From NCBI GenBank assembly GCA_040218445.1, contig JAVJRK010000010.1, forward strand, positions 62,001 through 126,000: 64,000 nt of DNA, in the 5' to 3' direction. Below the pieces are notes generated by a model that was given only the letters and a program-made list of their open reading frames with translations, was not told where the DNA came from and did no database searches. How positions within the stretch are numbered: the stretch's first letter is position 1; the number at the start of each line of letters is the position of its first letter. Origin of the DNA: UBA1479 sp040218445 (GTDB lineage: Bacteria; Pseudomonadota; Alphaproteobacteria; Rhodospirillales; Casp-alpha2). The position numbers and the translations under genes were made by a program. This document shows positions 33,325 to 42,930 of the stretch, one piece after another.

Positions 33325-33897
33325 ATGAAGACCCATTCAAACCGCGTTATCCGCAATTCCATCCGTTCCGCCGCCGCCCTTGTGTTTCTGGTCGGCGCGG
33401 CACCCGCATTGGCCGGTGCCGGCAAGGCGGGCCACGGTCACGGCGATCACGGCGGCATGTCCGCCATCGGCGAAGCCGGCAAGGCATCGGAGGTGACCCG
33501 CACCATCACAGTCACCATGATCGACAATCTATATGACCCGGAGAACATTTCCGTGAAGGCTGGCGAAACCATCCGCTTCAAGATCATCAATAAGGGTGAA
33601 TTTCTGCACGAATTCGGCCTGGGCACGGCCGCCATGCACAAGAAGCATCAAGCGGAAATGATGAAGATGTGGGAGCACGGCATGATCGAAGCCGACCGCA
33701 TTAATCACGACAAGATGAAAATGGATCATGGCGACGGCCATGCCATGAAGCACGATGACCCCAACAGCATCCTGCTGGAGCCGGGCAAGTCGGGCGAGAT
33801 CATCTGGAAATTCACCAAGCCGACGAAACTGGAATTCGCCTGCAACATCCCGGGGCACTACGAGTCCGGGATGATGGGTGAAATCCGCTTCAAATAG
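33325..33897 (+). CDS. Periplasmic cupredoxin-like copper-binding protein
   Basis: This 190-residue protein has a signal peptide ending near PALAGA, then a His/Gly-rich segment (GHGHGDHGG) and a plastocyanin/azurin-like domain. Type-1 copper ligands are visible: a histidine in FLHEFGLG, and the C-terminal Cys-His-Met set in FACNIPGHYESGMMG. A Met/His-rich loop (MKMDHGDGHAMKH) lies between them. The ATG at 33325 has AAGGA 8 bases upstream; an earlier start at 33289 does not. It probably carries copper or electrons to the multicopper oxidase that follows 24 bases later. Confidence 0.9.
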   Translation: MKTHSNRVIRNSIRSAAALVFLVGAAPALAGAGKAGHGHGDHGGMSAIGEAGKASEVTRTITVTMIDNLYDPENISVKAGETIRFKIINKGEFLHEFGLGTAAMHKKHQAEMMKMWEHGMIEADRINHDKMKMDHGDGHAMKHDDPNSILLEPGKSGEIIWKFTKPTKLEFACNIPGHYESGMMGEIRFK

Positions 33898-33921
33898 CGG
33901 CCAAGGCAACAGGAGATATCG

Positions 33922-35708
33922 ATGCGACAGTCATTTAGACCCATCTTCGCGCTGGCGGCTCTTGCCGTCGGCGCCCTGACCCTGGCGCCCGCCGCACAGG
34001 CAGGCACCTACAACCTGGAAATCGCCCGCGGCACCATCGACGTAGCCCAGGACAATCGGGATGCCATGACCATCAACGGCACCGTTCCGGGGCCGGTTCT
34101 GCGTTTCAAGGAAGGCGAAGAACTGACCATCAACGTCGCCAACCGCATGGACGTGGATACCTCGATCCATTGGCATGGCCTGATCCTGCCCTATCAGCAG
34201 GACGGCGTGCCGGGGATCAGTTTTCCCGGCATCAAGGCAGGCGAGACGTTTACTTACCGCTTCCCGGCGCAGCAGGCCGGCACCTATTGGTATCACAGCC
34301 ATTCGGGCCTGCAGGAACAGGCGGGGGTTTACGGCGCGATCATCATCGACCCCGAAAAACGCGATCCCTTCCGCTTCGACAAGGAATACGTGGTCGTCCT
34401 GTCCGATTGGCACCAGACCGACAAGCCCGAAGCCATCATCGCCAATCTGAAAAAGATGGCGGACTACTACAACTATCAGCAACGCACATTGGGCACCTTC
34501 ATCGACGACGCCAAGAAAATGGGCTTCGGCGCCGCATTGTCCGACCGCATGGATTGGGGGTCTATGCGTATGCTGCCGTCGGACATCGCCGATGTCTCGG
34601 GTTATGTCTTTCTGATGAACGGGCAAAACCCGGAACAGAATTGGACCGGCCTGTTCAAACCGGGCGAGCGTATCCGCCTGCGCTTCATCAATGCCGCGGC
34701 CATGACTTACTTTGATGTGCGCATTCCGGGTCTCAAGATGACGGTGGTGCAGGCCGACGGCAACAACGTGCGGCCCGTGCCGGTGGATGAATTCCGCATC
34801 GCCGTGGCGGAAACCTATGACGTCATCGTCCGGCCGACCGAGGACAAGGCCTATACCATCTTTGCCGAAAGCATGGCCCGCACGGGGCATGCCCGCGGCA
34901 CCCTTACCCCGGAAATGGGCCGGACGGCGGCCGTCCCCGATGCCCGCCCGAAACAGTTCCTGACCATGGCCGACATGGGCATGGCCCACGGCAACATGGC
35001 CGGCATGGATCACGGGTCAATGAAAATGGACCACGGGAAAATGGATCATGGAAAAATGGACCATGGCGCCATGAAGATGCCTGGGGGTGATCACAAAATG
35101 CCCGACGGCACCATGATGAAAGGCATGGATCACAGCCAGATGGGGCATGGCATGATGAAGGGAATGGACCACGGCAAAATGGGCCATGGGGCCATGCCGT
35201 CGCCGGAGCCGAAGGAGGACCCGTTCTACGCCTCCGGCAGCGGCCTGATGCCCAAGGCGGCCACCGGCGCGGAAAGTTCCTGTCCTACGCGGACCTGAAA
35301 GCGTTCAGGCCGCTGTATCCGGACCGCGAAGCCACACGGGTGATCGAGGTCCGCCTGACCGGCAACATGGAGCGCTACATCTGGTCCATCAACGATGTGA
35401 AGTATTCGGACGCCGAGCCGATCAAGCTGAAATTCGGCGAACGGGTACGCTTCAAGTTCATCAATGAAACCATGATGACCCATCCCATGCATCTGCACGG
35501 CATGTGGCAGATCCTGGACAACGGATCGGGCAAGGACAACCCGGCCAAGCACACGATCTCCATCTCACCCGGCACCACGGTCGAAGCCGATATCGAGGCC
35601 GATGCCGAAGGGCAATGGGCCTTTCACTGTCACCTGATGTACCACATGGCGTCCGGCATGTTCCGCAAGGTCGTGGTCGAACGCGAAACGGCGGAGCTTT
35701 CCCAATGA
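33922..35708 (+). pseudogene. CopA-family periplasmic multicopper oxidase, frameshifted
   Basis: This encodes a copper-resistance multicopper oxidase that oxidises Cu+ in the periplasm. Part one (33922-35298, 458 residues) has a signal peptide, the motifs HWHGLILPYQ and YWYHSHSG, and a Met/His-rich repeat block (about 34990-35200). It then runs into a stop (tail ESSCPTRT). Part two, in the -1 frame, continues from near 35268 with GKFLSYADLK, then HPMHLHG and FHCHLMYHMASGMF, ending at 35708. Restoring one base in the GGCGCGG tract near 35268 would give one protein of about 595 residues with all copper ligands. It is a genuine frameshift or a sequencing error. Confidence 0.85.
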
Positions 35709-36424
35709 ACATATCGCGACTTTTCACCGGGACGGCGGCTGCCGGAATCCTTTTTCTTTACGCAGCGGACACTCATGCCGATGTTTTGGACGATGCCATC
35801 TATTGGCAGTTTCAGGCGGAACAGTTCGAATACAGAACCGGCGAGAGCGATGACGTTCTTGCCTGGGACGTCAATGCCTGGATCGGCAACGACGACCATC
35901 GCCTCGCCTTCAAATCAGAAGGAGAGAACCCTGTCGGAAAACGCCTGGAAGCGGCGGAACTTCAATTCCTGTACCGCCGCCCGATCTCAACCTTCTTCGA
36001 CGCCAATATCGGTGTCAGGCATGACCTCCGCCCGAACCCGGACCGCACCTATGGCGTGGTCGGCATCCAGGGACTGGCCAAACAGTTCGTGGAAACGGGT
36101 GCAGACCTGTTCATCAGCGAAAAGGGCGACGTTTCCGCCCGACTGGAAGCAGAGGTCGATTGGCTTTTGACCCAGCGCCTGATCCTGCAACCGTCGGCGG
36201 AAATCAATCTCGCCTTTTCCGAGGATGCCGCCATCGAAAGCGGTGCGGGGATCAACAACATCGAACTGGGGATACGCCTGAAATACGAAATCCGGCGCGA
36301 ATTTGCTCCTTATATCGGCGTGCATTATGAGCGCAAGTTCGGCCCCACCGCCAATTTCGCCCGCCACGAGGGCGAGGATACGGATGCCGTCCGTTTCGTT
36401 GCCGGCGTCAGTTTCTGGTTTTAG
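35705..36424 (+). CDS. copB: Copper resistance protein B (outer-membrane)
   Basis: This CopB-type protein (239 residues) forms an outer-membrane beta-barrel that works with the multicopper oxidase. A short signal peptide ends near THA, and the rest alternates polar and aromatic residues, closing with FVAGVSFWF, a terminal Phe typical of barrels. The N-terminal Met/His-rich segment of many CopB proteins is missing here. The ATG at 35705 overlaps the oxidase stop (ATGA) and so ties its translation to the frameshifted gene. Confidence 0.9.
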   Translation: MNISRLFTGTAAAGILFLYAADTHADVLDDAIYWQFQAEQFEYRTGESDDVLAWDVNAWIGNDDHRLAFKSEGENPVGKRLEAAELQFLYRRPISTFFDANIGVRHDLRPNPDRTYGVVGIQGLAKQFVETGADLFISEKGDVSARLEAEVDWLLTQRLILQPSAEINLAFSEDAAIESGAGINNIELGIRLKYEIRREFAPYIGVHYERKFGPTANFARHEGEDTDAVRFVAGVSFWF

Positions 36425-36438
36425 ATAAGGACCACATC

Positions 36439-36912
36439 ATGTTCCGTAACATCCGTATCCGGCGCACCCTGTCCGCGTTTGCCCTGGCCCTGGCGGCCAT
36501 GGCCTATCTCTCCACCGGCGTTCATGCCGCCGAAGTGACCGTGTACAAATCGCCCTGGTGCGGGTGTTGCGGTGCATGGGTCCAACACATGCAGGCCCAT
36601 GGACACGACATGAAGGTCGTCGAAATGGAAGACCTGTCCGCCATCAAGAAAATGACCGGCGTAACCGAGGGCCTGCAGTCCTGTCATACGGCGGTGGTCG
36701 ACGGCTATGTCATCGAAGGACATGTCCCGGCGGACGAAGTTTCCCGGCTGCTGGCCGAACGGCCAAAGGCACGGGGGCTTTCCGTGCCGGGCATGCCGGT
36801 GGGATCGCCGGGCATGGAAGGCCCGAACCCGGAAGCGTATGATGTGCTGCTTTTCCAGTCCGACGGCACGGCGCAGGTTTTTGCCCGCCACCAGGGAAAA
36901 CAATCCCGATAA
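36439..36912 (+). CDS. DUF411 periplasmic metal-binding protein
   Basis: This 157-residue protein has a signal peptide (to VHAAE) and a DUF411 domain. The CGCCGAW motif near residue 40 and a later SCHTAVVDGY are the family cysteines, and the tail contains PGMPVGSPGMEG. Such proteins accompany copper and other metal-resistance operons and are thought to bind metal; no reaction is established. It is the last gene of the copper island and converges on the HNH gene with a 6-base gap. Confidence 0.9.
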   Translation: MFRNIRIRRTLSAFALALAAMAYLSTGVHAAEVTVYKSPWCGCCGAWVQHMQAHGHDMKVVEMEDLSAIKKMTGVTEGLQSCHTAVVDGYVIEGHVPADEVSRLLAERPKARGLSVPGMPVGSPGMEGPNPEAYDVLLFQSDGTAQVFARHQGKQSR

Positions 36913-36918
36913 GCCTGC

Positions 36919-37479
36919 TTAGGGGTCCAGTTCCGTGTCCCAGTACAGGAAATCACGCCAGCTTTCATGAAGGTAATTGGGCGGGAAAGCCCGCCCATTT
37001 TCCTGCAACAAAAAGTTGGTCGGCTGTTCCGGCGCACGCAGCGGCTCCATCCCGCAGGCCTTGGGCAGGCGGTGGCCCTTTTGCAGATTGCAGGGCCCAC
37101 AGACCGTGACCACGTTGACCCAGGATGTCCGCCCACCGCGCGAGCGGGGAATCACGTGATCGAACGTCAGATGTTCGGCGGGAAAATGGTCACCGCAATA
37201 CTGGCAATGGAAGGCATCGCGCAGGAACACGTTGAACCGGGTGAACGCCGGGCGGCGCCCCATGGATACATATTCCTTCAGCGCGATAACGCTGGGCAGG
37301 CGGAATTCCAGGCTGGGGGAATGAACGACCCGGTCGTATTCGGACACCACGTTGACCCGCTCAAGAAATACCGCCTTGAGAGTGTCCTGCCAGGACCAAA
37401 GGGAAAGAGGGAAGTAGCTCAACGGCCGGAAATCGGCGTTAAGAACGAGTGCGGGACAGCTTTCGGCTGAAGCGCTCAC
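36919..37479 (-). CDS. HNH endonuclease family protein
   Basis: This 186-residue protein has an HNH nuclease fold: CQYCG (zinc pair), TFDHVIPRSRGG (catalytic His-Asp region), NVVTVCGPCNLQKG (second zinc pair and Asn). The N-terminal half (ALVLNADFRPLSYFPLSLW) is typical of a widespread single-copy bacterial group. Its cellular target is not known; it is not attached to a restriction or phage gene here. Confidence 0.9.
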   Translation of the reverse strand: MSASAESCPALVLNADFRPLSYFPLSLWSWQDTLKAVFLERVNVVSEYDRVVHSPSLEFRLPSVIALKEYVSMGRRPAFTRFNVFLRDAFHCQYCGDHFPAEHLTFDHVIPRSRGGRTSWVNVVTVCGPCNLQKGHRLPKACGMEPLRAPEQPTNFLLQENGRAFPPNYLHESWRDFLYWDTELDP

Positions 37480-37621
37480 TGGGTCAAACCCTCATATCTC
37501 CATCCTCATGACGCGGAGAATACTACATATTGCGTTAGGTCGCCAAATGTTACGGGAATGAAGTTTTTTTTGACAGGTCCGGGACAACGCCGGAGAGGCC
37601 CCACCACATCCAGGCAGAATG

Positions 37622-38809
37622 TTATTTGTAAAGGTCCGACACCACGCGGACGGTACGAATTCTTTCCGGCGCGCGGGGCTTGTTGGCGGCCTTCAATGCC
37701 TTCAGATATTGCATACCCAACACGACCCGCCCCCAGGCCGTGTACTTACCGTCAAGCGTGCGTGCCGTCGGCCCCAGGGCGATGAAGAACCGGCTGTCTG
37801 CGCTGTTCTGATCGTTCTGCAGGCGCGACATGCCGACAGTCCCTTCGGTGAAGGGCGTGGCCGAAAATTCAGCCGCGATCGTCGTGCCCGAACCGCCGCC
37901 GCCCGCCCCGCCCGGGGTATAGGAAGGATCACCCGTTTCCGCGACATAATCCTGGCGCACGTAGTGGAACGCCAGGCCGTCATAGAATTGCTGACGCACC
38001 AGTTGTTTGATTCGGCGCACATGAAGCGGGGCCACGCCCGGCATCAGTTCCACATAGACCTTGCCCTGGGGCAAATCGATGACCAGCAGGTTTTCCATGT
38101 CCCGGCCAGCCAGAAACGGCGGCAGGGCCGCGACCTGCGGGGTCGTCGCACTGGCTTGCTGGGTTTGGAACACGGGCGTGCCGCCGCTGCCCTGCAGCAT
38201 CGCCAAGATGAATTGCATGGCGCTTTGCATCTGCGCTGACTGCGCCTGCAGGAACACGGCCTGCTGGGTCGTTACCTGATAGACCTGTCCCGTTCCCACA
38301 TCGACCACACCGAACCGGGATTGGACCTGGATCAGACCTTCGATCACCGCGACCTCGGTCCGGTTCTGGTCGACCAGAACATCGAACTGGGTGCCGCGAA
38401 TGCCGATCGTTGCCGTTGGTGTCTTGATCAGGAAATCCATGGGCACGCCGGCCGAGGCGAAACGGATCGCGCCGGACACCATACGGAATGCGCCCGTGAC
38501 CTTGTTCTCGTCGCGGCCATAGACCAGTTCGTCCAGCAACAGTTCGGAATTTTCGCCGATCATCACCATCGATTGATCAGTCAGTCGGATATCGATGGCG
38601 CTTTTGTTGCGGGTGACGACGGTTTCCGCGGCAACCAATTCATCGCCGGTTTGCACGGACTGACCGAAGGATTGGGTGGTGACATCATTCACGACCCGCT
38701 TGGCCACCCCGACGTTACCGGCGGCCAGTGCCGTTCCGGGCAACATCCAACACAGCGCGGCCAACGCGCACAGATAAGTCAATATCTTGGGAAAGAAGAT
38801 CGGGTTCAT
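37622..38809 (-). CDS. FecR-domain / cyclophilin-type peptidyl-prolyl isomerase fusion
   Basis: This is an exported protein of about 395 residues with an unusual domain pair. A signal peptide (hydrophobic stretch to TALAAG) leads to a FecR-like domain (about 55-165, with RLTDQSMVMIGENSEL and TIGIRGTQFDV). A Gln/Ala-rich linker (about 170-225) then leads to a cyclophilin-type isomerase domain (about 235-392, with LVIDLPQGKV, FYDGLAFHYV, DSRFFIALG). The isomerase domain lacks parts of the canonical FHR motif (FHYV here), so activity is uncertain. The start at 38809 is the ATG at the natural signal-peptide start. Envelope protein folding or surface structure is a guess. Confidence 0.85.
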   Translation of the reverse strand: MNPIFFPKILTYLCALAALCWMLPGTALAAGNVGVAKRVVNDVTTQSFGQSVQTGDELVAAETVVTRNKSAIDIRLTDQSMVMIGENSELLLDELVYGRDENKVTGAFRMVSGAIRFASAGVPMDFLIKTPTATIGIRGTQFDVLVDQNRTEVAVIEGLIQVQSRFGVVDVGTGQVYQVTTQQAVFLQAQSAQMQSAMQFILAMLQGSGGTPVFQTQQASATTPQVAALPPFLAGRDMENLLVIDLPQGKVYVELMPGVAPLHVRRIKQLVRQQFYDGLAFHYVRQDYVAETGDPSYTPGGAGGGGSGTTIAAEFSATPFTEGTVGMSRLQNDQNSADSRFFIALGPTARTLDGKYTAWGRVVLGMQYLKALKAANKPRAPERIRTVRVVSDLYK

Positions 38810-38867
38810 GGTGCGGTCTTTTTGCCTCGTCGGTTGCGGGGCGGCGGATCGCAAGGCGGGCAGCTGA

Positions 38868-39608
38868 TTACGGCTTCAGACCGGCCACACCCAATACATC
38901 GACATCGAACATTTCCGCCAGGAATTCCATACCCAATTGGATGCACATATCGTCCAGCCCATGTCCCAGATTGGGGCACAGATACGCCGCCACAGGCACA
39001 CCCGCCGATTTCAATGTATCTTCGGCATGGTGCATCAGGTCCGGGGGCACGATGGGATCCATATTGCCGTGCATCAGCAGGACCGGCGGCTTGGATTTGA
39101 TCTCGCTGGCCAGCAAATCGCTGCCCGCCAACGAGCCGGAATAACCGATGATGCCGGCCAGTGGTTTGACCCTACGGGGCCCTACATGCAGGGCCATCAT
39201 GGTGCCTTGCGAAAACCCGACGATCGCCATCTTGCTTTCGTCCAGGCCGTATTCCGCCAACAGATGATCGATCAACGCATTCAGAACAGGGGCCGCCATT
39301 TTGACGCCCTCCAGCTTCTGCTCCATGGCCGGGTCGGTAATGGAAAACCATTGAAAGCCCATGGGGCCGCCGTCAAACCGGAACGGTGCGTTGGGGGCGA
39401 TGAACACGGCCTTGGGCAGAACCTTGCCGAAATAGGTCGCCAGGTTGATCAGATCATCCCCGTCCGCTCCGACACCGTGCAGCAACAGCACGATCTGTTC
39501 CGGTTTGGAACCATCGGCCGGCAGAACCAATGGTCCCGTCAGGTGGGGGATTTCTGCTTCGCTTGGAAGATCAGGTCCAAGATCGCCGGGCTTCTTTGAT
39601 TTGCTCAT
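38868..39608 (-). CDS. Phospholipase/carboxylesterase-type alpha/beta hydrolase
   Basis: This cytoplasmic serine esterase (246 residues) resembles the YpfH/EstB group. LLLHGVGADGDDL forms the oxyanion region, GFSQGTMMA has the nucleophile serine, HGNMDPIVP the aspartate, and NLGHGLDD the histidine. Acyl esters are the usual substrates. It lies 58 bases upstream of the FecR/isomerase gene on the same strand and may share its transcript. Confidence 0.9.
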   Translation of the reverse strand: MSKSKKPGDLGPDLPSEAEIPHLTGPLVLPADGSKPEQIVLLLHGVGADGDDLINLATYFGKVLPKAVFIAPNAPFRFDGGPMGFQWFSITDPAMEQKLEGVKMAAPVLNALIDHLLAEYGLDESKMAIVGFSQGTMMALHVGPRRVKPLAGIIGYSGSLAGSDLLASEIKSKPPVLLMHGNMDPIVPPDLMHHAEDTLKSAGVPVAAYLCPNLGHGLDDMCIQLGMEFLAEMFDVDVLGVAGLKP

Positions 39609-39731
39609 CTTTGCAGGCTCGTCTTATCCATGGGTGTGCCGGTATTATGGCTGGAACCGGCCCTTGTTGTTACCGCAGAATGGTTAACGAATGGTGCCGA
39701 TTCTTAATCTGATAAGGCTGATCGACCTTCC

Positions 39732-40619
39732 ATGCCGCCCCCTGCCACCGACCGACGGACCGTGACCCGTTTCGCCCCCAGCCCGACGGGTCGTCTGCAT
39801 CTGGGGCATGCCTATTCGGCTTGGTTTTCCTGGGTCCAGGCACAGCAGGACGGCGGCCGTTTTCTGCTGCGTATCGAAGACATCGACCAAGGCCGCTGCC
39901 GGCCCGAATTCGAAGACGGCATTCTGGAAGACCTGGCATGGCTGGGCCTGTCCTGGGAAACCCCGGTGCGCCGCCAGTCCGACCATATGAATGATTATGC
40001 CACCGCCCTTGAACAGCTGACCGGGCGGAACCTGATCTATCCCTGTTTCTGCACACGGAGAGACATCCAGCGCGAAATCAATGCCGCCGGCCATGCGCCG
40101 CATCTGGCCCCCAGCGGGCCGGACGGCCCGCTTTACCCCGGAACCTGCCGCGGCCTTGATCCCACGGAAGCTCAGGACCGCATCGCCCGGGGCGACGCCC
40201 ATGCCTTGCGTCTGAAAACGGATGCCGCATCGGAACAGGCGGGCGATCTTATCTGGCACGACCTGGACCGGGGGGAACAAGCCGCAACCCCGCATATTTT
40301 CGGCGATGTCGTGCTGGCCCGCAAAGACACCCCCACCAGCTATCACCTTTCCGTCACCCTGGACGACCACATCCAGAGCGTGACCCATGTGACCCGGGGC
40401 GAGGACCTGTTCGACGCCACCCATATCCACCGCCTGCTGCAGGCCCTGTTGAACCTGGAGATCCCGGTCTATCGCCATCACGGTCTGATAACCGGGCCGG
40501 ACGGCAAGCGGTTCGCCAAGCGCGATAAGTCGGAAACCATCGAAAACCTGCGCCGGTCGGGCCTTGGCCCTGTGGATGTCTGGGCCCGTGCGGGCATCCA
40601 GCCAAAGGATATGCCATGA
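39732..40619 (+). CDS. gluQ: Glutamyl-Q tRNA(Asp) synthetase
   Basis: This enzyme attaches glutamate to queuosine at position 34 of tRNA(Asp). The 295 residues are the size of a glutamyl-tRNA synthetase without its anticodon domain. The HIGH-type motif HLGH (23-26) lies in PSPTGRLHLGH, the KMSKS analogue is KRFAKRDKSE, and the zinc knuckle is CFCTRRD with YPGTCRG. The stop overlaps the next ATG (ATGA). Confidence 0.95.
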   Translation: MPPPATDRRTVTRFAPSPTGRLHLGHAYSAWFSWVQAQQDGGRFLLRIEDIDQGRCRPEFEDGILEDLAWLGLSWETPVRRQSDHMNDYATALEQLTGRNLIYPCFCTRRDIQREINAAGHAPHLAPSGPDGPLYPGTCRGLDPTEAQDRIARGDAHALRLKTDAASEQAGDLIWHDLDRGEQAATPHIFGDVVLARKDTPTSYHLSVTLDDHIQSVTHVTRGEDLFDATHIHRLLQALLNLEIPVYRHHGLITGPDGKRFAKRDKSETIENLRRSGLGPVDVWARAGIQPKDMP

Positions 40620-41422
40620 GATCGCTGACTGCCGGGTTGATGTGTTTCCTTTTTTGGGCCGTATTGGCCAGTGCACCGGCGGCGGCACTTGATGGTCTGA
40701 CCGCCGGCGAACAGGCCGTGGTCCAATCGGTGGTCGACGGCGACACCGTGGTGCTGGACCGGGACATCGCCGGAGCCACACAGGTCCGCCTGACGGGCAT
40801 CCAGGCGCCTAAGCTGCCCCTGGGCCGCAAGGGGTTCAAGCAATGGCCCCTGGCCAAGGAAGCCAAGGCCGCATTGGAAGCCCTGGTCCTCGGCAAATCC
40901 GTCCGGCTGCATTACGGCGGGGCCCGCATGGACCGGCACGGCCGGCTGCTTGCCCATTTAATCACCGCCGATGGAACCTGGACCCAGGGTGAAATGCTGC
41001 GCCACGGCATGGCGCGGGTTTATACCTTCCCCGACAATCGGGAACGGGCGGCCGAGATGTATCAGGCGGAACAGGCCGCCCGCACCAACCGGCGCGGCAT
41101 ATGGGCACATCCCTTTTATGCCGTCCGCCCAAGCGACCCCGGACAGCTTGCCGGTCACATCGGCACTTTTCAAATCATCGAAGGCCGCATCGAAGACGCC
41201 GCCGACGTACGCGGTGTGATTTACTTGAATTTCGGTGTGAACTGGCGCGATGATTTCACCGTAAGAATCGACCGTAAGGTCGCCCGCCGGTTCAAGGCCG
41301 CGGGCTTGGGACCGGACATGTTCAAGCGACGGCACGTTCGCGTGCGTGGTTGGCTGAAGTCCTGGAACGGCCCGATGATCGAGGCCAGCCACCCGGAACA
41401 GATAGAGGTTCTGGAAAAGTAG
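40616..41422 (+). CDS. Thermonuclease (SNase-like) family protein
   Basis: This secreted or periplasmic protein (268 residues) has a signal peptide (to AAAL) and one staphylococcal-nuclease-like domain: SVVDGDTVVLDRD, RLTGIQAPKLPLG, and the arginine-containing MDRHGRLLAHL. It has catalytic-like Arg/Glu positions, but one canonical motif position is unclear. A C-terminal extension (about 185-268) is of unknown role. It overlaps the gluQ stop and precedes the M48 gene by 25 bases. Confidence 0.88.
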   Translation: MRSLTAGLMCFLFWAVLASAPAAALDGLTAGEQAVVQSVVDGDTVVLDRDIAGATQVRLTGIQAPKLPLGRKGFKQWPLAKEAKAALEALVLGKSVRLHYGGARMDRHGRLLAHLITADGTWTQGEMLRHGMARVYTFPDNRERAAEMYQAEQAARTNRRGIWAHPFYAVRPSDPGQLAGHIGTFQIIEGRIEDAADVRGVIYLNFGVNWRDDFTVRIDRKVARRFKAAGLGPDMFKRRHVRVRGWLKSWNGPMIEASHPEQIEVLEK

Positions 41423-41447
41423 GTTCCTTCCTCCTTATATTCATCCC

Positions 41448-42920
41448 ATGCGCAAACTTCTGACCGCCCTGGCCCTGACCACACCGCTTTTGTTCGGAAC
41501 CGGCTGTTCGACCAATCCGGCGACCGGCCAGCAAAGCTTCACCGCCTTCATGTCCGAAGAAGACGAGCTGCGGGTCGGCGCCGAAGAACACCCCAAAATC
41601 CTCAAGGACATGGGGGGCGAATACCAATACCCGACAATCCAGACCTATATCGACTGGGTCGGGGAAAAGCTGGCCAAGGTATCGGACCTGCCCAAGTTGA
41701 AATTCAAGTTCACGGTCCTGAACGAACCCAATATCAACGCCTTCGCCCTGCCGGGCGGCTATATCTACATCACCCGCGGTCTGATTTCCCTGGCCGAGAA
41801 CGAGGCAGAAATGGCGGGTGTCCTGGCCCATGAAATCGGCCATGTCACCGCGCGCCATACGGCACAGCGCTATTCCGCCGCCATGGCGACCAATATCGGC
41901 CTGATCGGCGCCAGTATTCTGGGGTCGATCTTCGGCGTGCCGGGGGACCTGAACCGGCTGGCCGGACAGGTCGGGCATCTTTATCTGCAGTCCTATTCCC
42001 GCGAACAGGAATTGGAAGCCGACATGCTGGCCGTGCGCTATATGGCACGCGCGGGCTACGACCCCCGCACGCTGGAAAGCTTCTTCCGCAAGATGCGCCA
42101 GCATACCTCGATCACCCAACGCGTGCGCGGCCGCCCCGACGAAGACCCGGCCGACAGCATTCTGTCGACCCACCCGCGCACCGCCGACCGCATCGCCCAG
42201 GCCATTCGACTGGCCCGCGTGCCCCCCGATGCCAATCCGCGCGTCGGACGTGAAGACTATCTTCAACGCATCAACGGCATGCTCTGGGGGGATGCGCCGG
42301 AACAGGGTATCGTCCACGGTCGCGTGTTCGCACATCCGGATCTGCATTTCAGGTTCGAGGTCCCGCCCGGATTCTACCTTGTCAATTCGCCAACGCAGGT
42401 CATCGCCCACGGCCCGGATCAGGCAGTCATCATCTTCAACCAGTTGAACCAGAAAGACGTGGCCGCTGTGCGCGATATCCGCGCCTATGTCGCGGATTGG
42501 GGCAAAGGACGCCTGGAAAACGTTGAGCGCATCAAGATCAACGGCTTCGACGCCGCCACGGGGCAGGCGCGGATCGACACCTCGGAAGGGGTGCGCGATG
42601 TACGCCTGGTCGCGATCCGGTTTGCACCGGACCGGATATACCGTTTTCTGTTTCTGACGCCGCCGGGGACGACACAACGGCGAAGCGAAGACCTGCGGCG
42701 CGTGACCTACAGCTTCAACCGGCTGAGCGAGACCGAAGCAAAGGCCATCACGCCGCTGAAACTGCGCGTAATCACCGTCAACCCGGGCGATACGCCGGAA
42801 AAATTGGCGGACCTGATGCCGCTGGAATCGTTCAAACTGGACTGGTTTCAGGTACTCAACGGCCTGGGGCCGAACGACGGCCTCACGGCGGGGACAAAGG
42901 TCAAGGTCGTCACCCCTTGA
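41448..42920 (+). CDS. M48-family lipoprotein metalloprotease with C-terminal LysM-like domain
   Basis: This BepA/LoiP-like periplasmic zinc protease (490 residues) is a lipoprotein: the lipobox ends in FGTGC with Cys20. The zinc site is HEIGH (128-132), with the third ligand in EQELEAD (Glu188). A C-terminal segment (about 430-490, VNPGDTPEKLADLMP to GTKVKVVTP) resembles a LysM peptidoglycan-binding motif. Such proteases help outer-membrane protein quality control. Confidence 0.92.
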   Translation: MRKLLTALALTTPLLFGTGCSTNPATGQQSFTAFMSEEDELRVGAEEHPKILKDMGGEYQYPTIQTYIDWVGEKLAKVSDLPKLKFKFTVLNEPNINAFALPGGYIYITRGLISLAENEAEMAGVLAHEIGHVTARHTAQRYSAAMATNIGLIGASILGSIFGVPGDLNRLAGQVGHLYLQSYSREQELEADMLAVRYMARAGYDPRTLESFFRKMRQHTSITQRVRGRPDEDPADSILSTHPRTADRIAQAIRLARVPPDANPRVGREDYLQRINGMLWGDAPEQGIVHGRVFAHPDLHFRFEVPPGFYLVNSPTQVIAHGPDQAVIIFNQLNQKDVAAVRDIRAYVADWGKGRLENVERIKINGFDAATGQARIDTSEGVRDVRLVAIRFAPDRIYRFLFLTPPGTTQRRSEDLRRVTYSFNRLSETEAKAITPLKLRVITVNPGDTPEKLADLMPLESFKLDWFQVLNGLGPNDGLTAGTKVKVVTP

Positions 42921-42930
42921 TGACCAAAGC

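Noticed and set aside
34990..35200. Repeated MDHGKM-like units suggesting a DNA repeat
   Set aside because: It is the Met/His-rich copper-binding block inside the multicopper oxidase, a known family feature.
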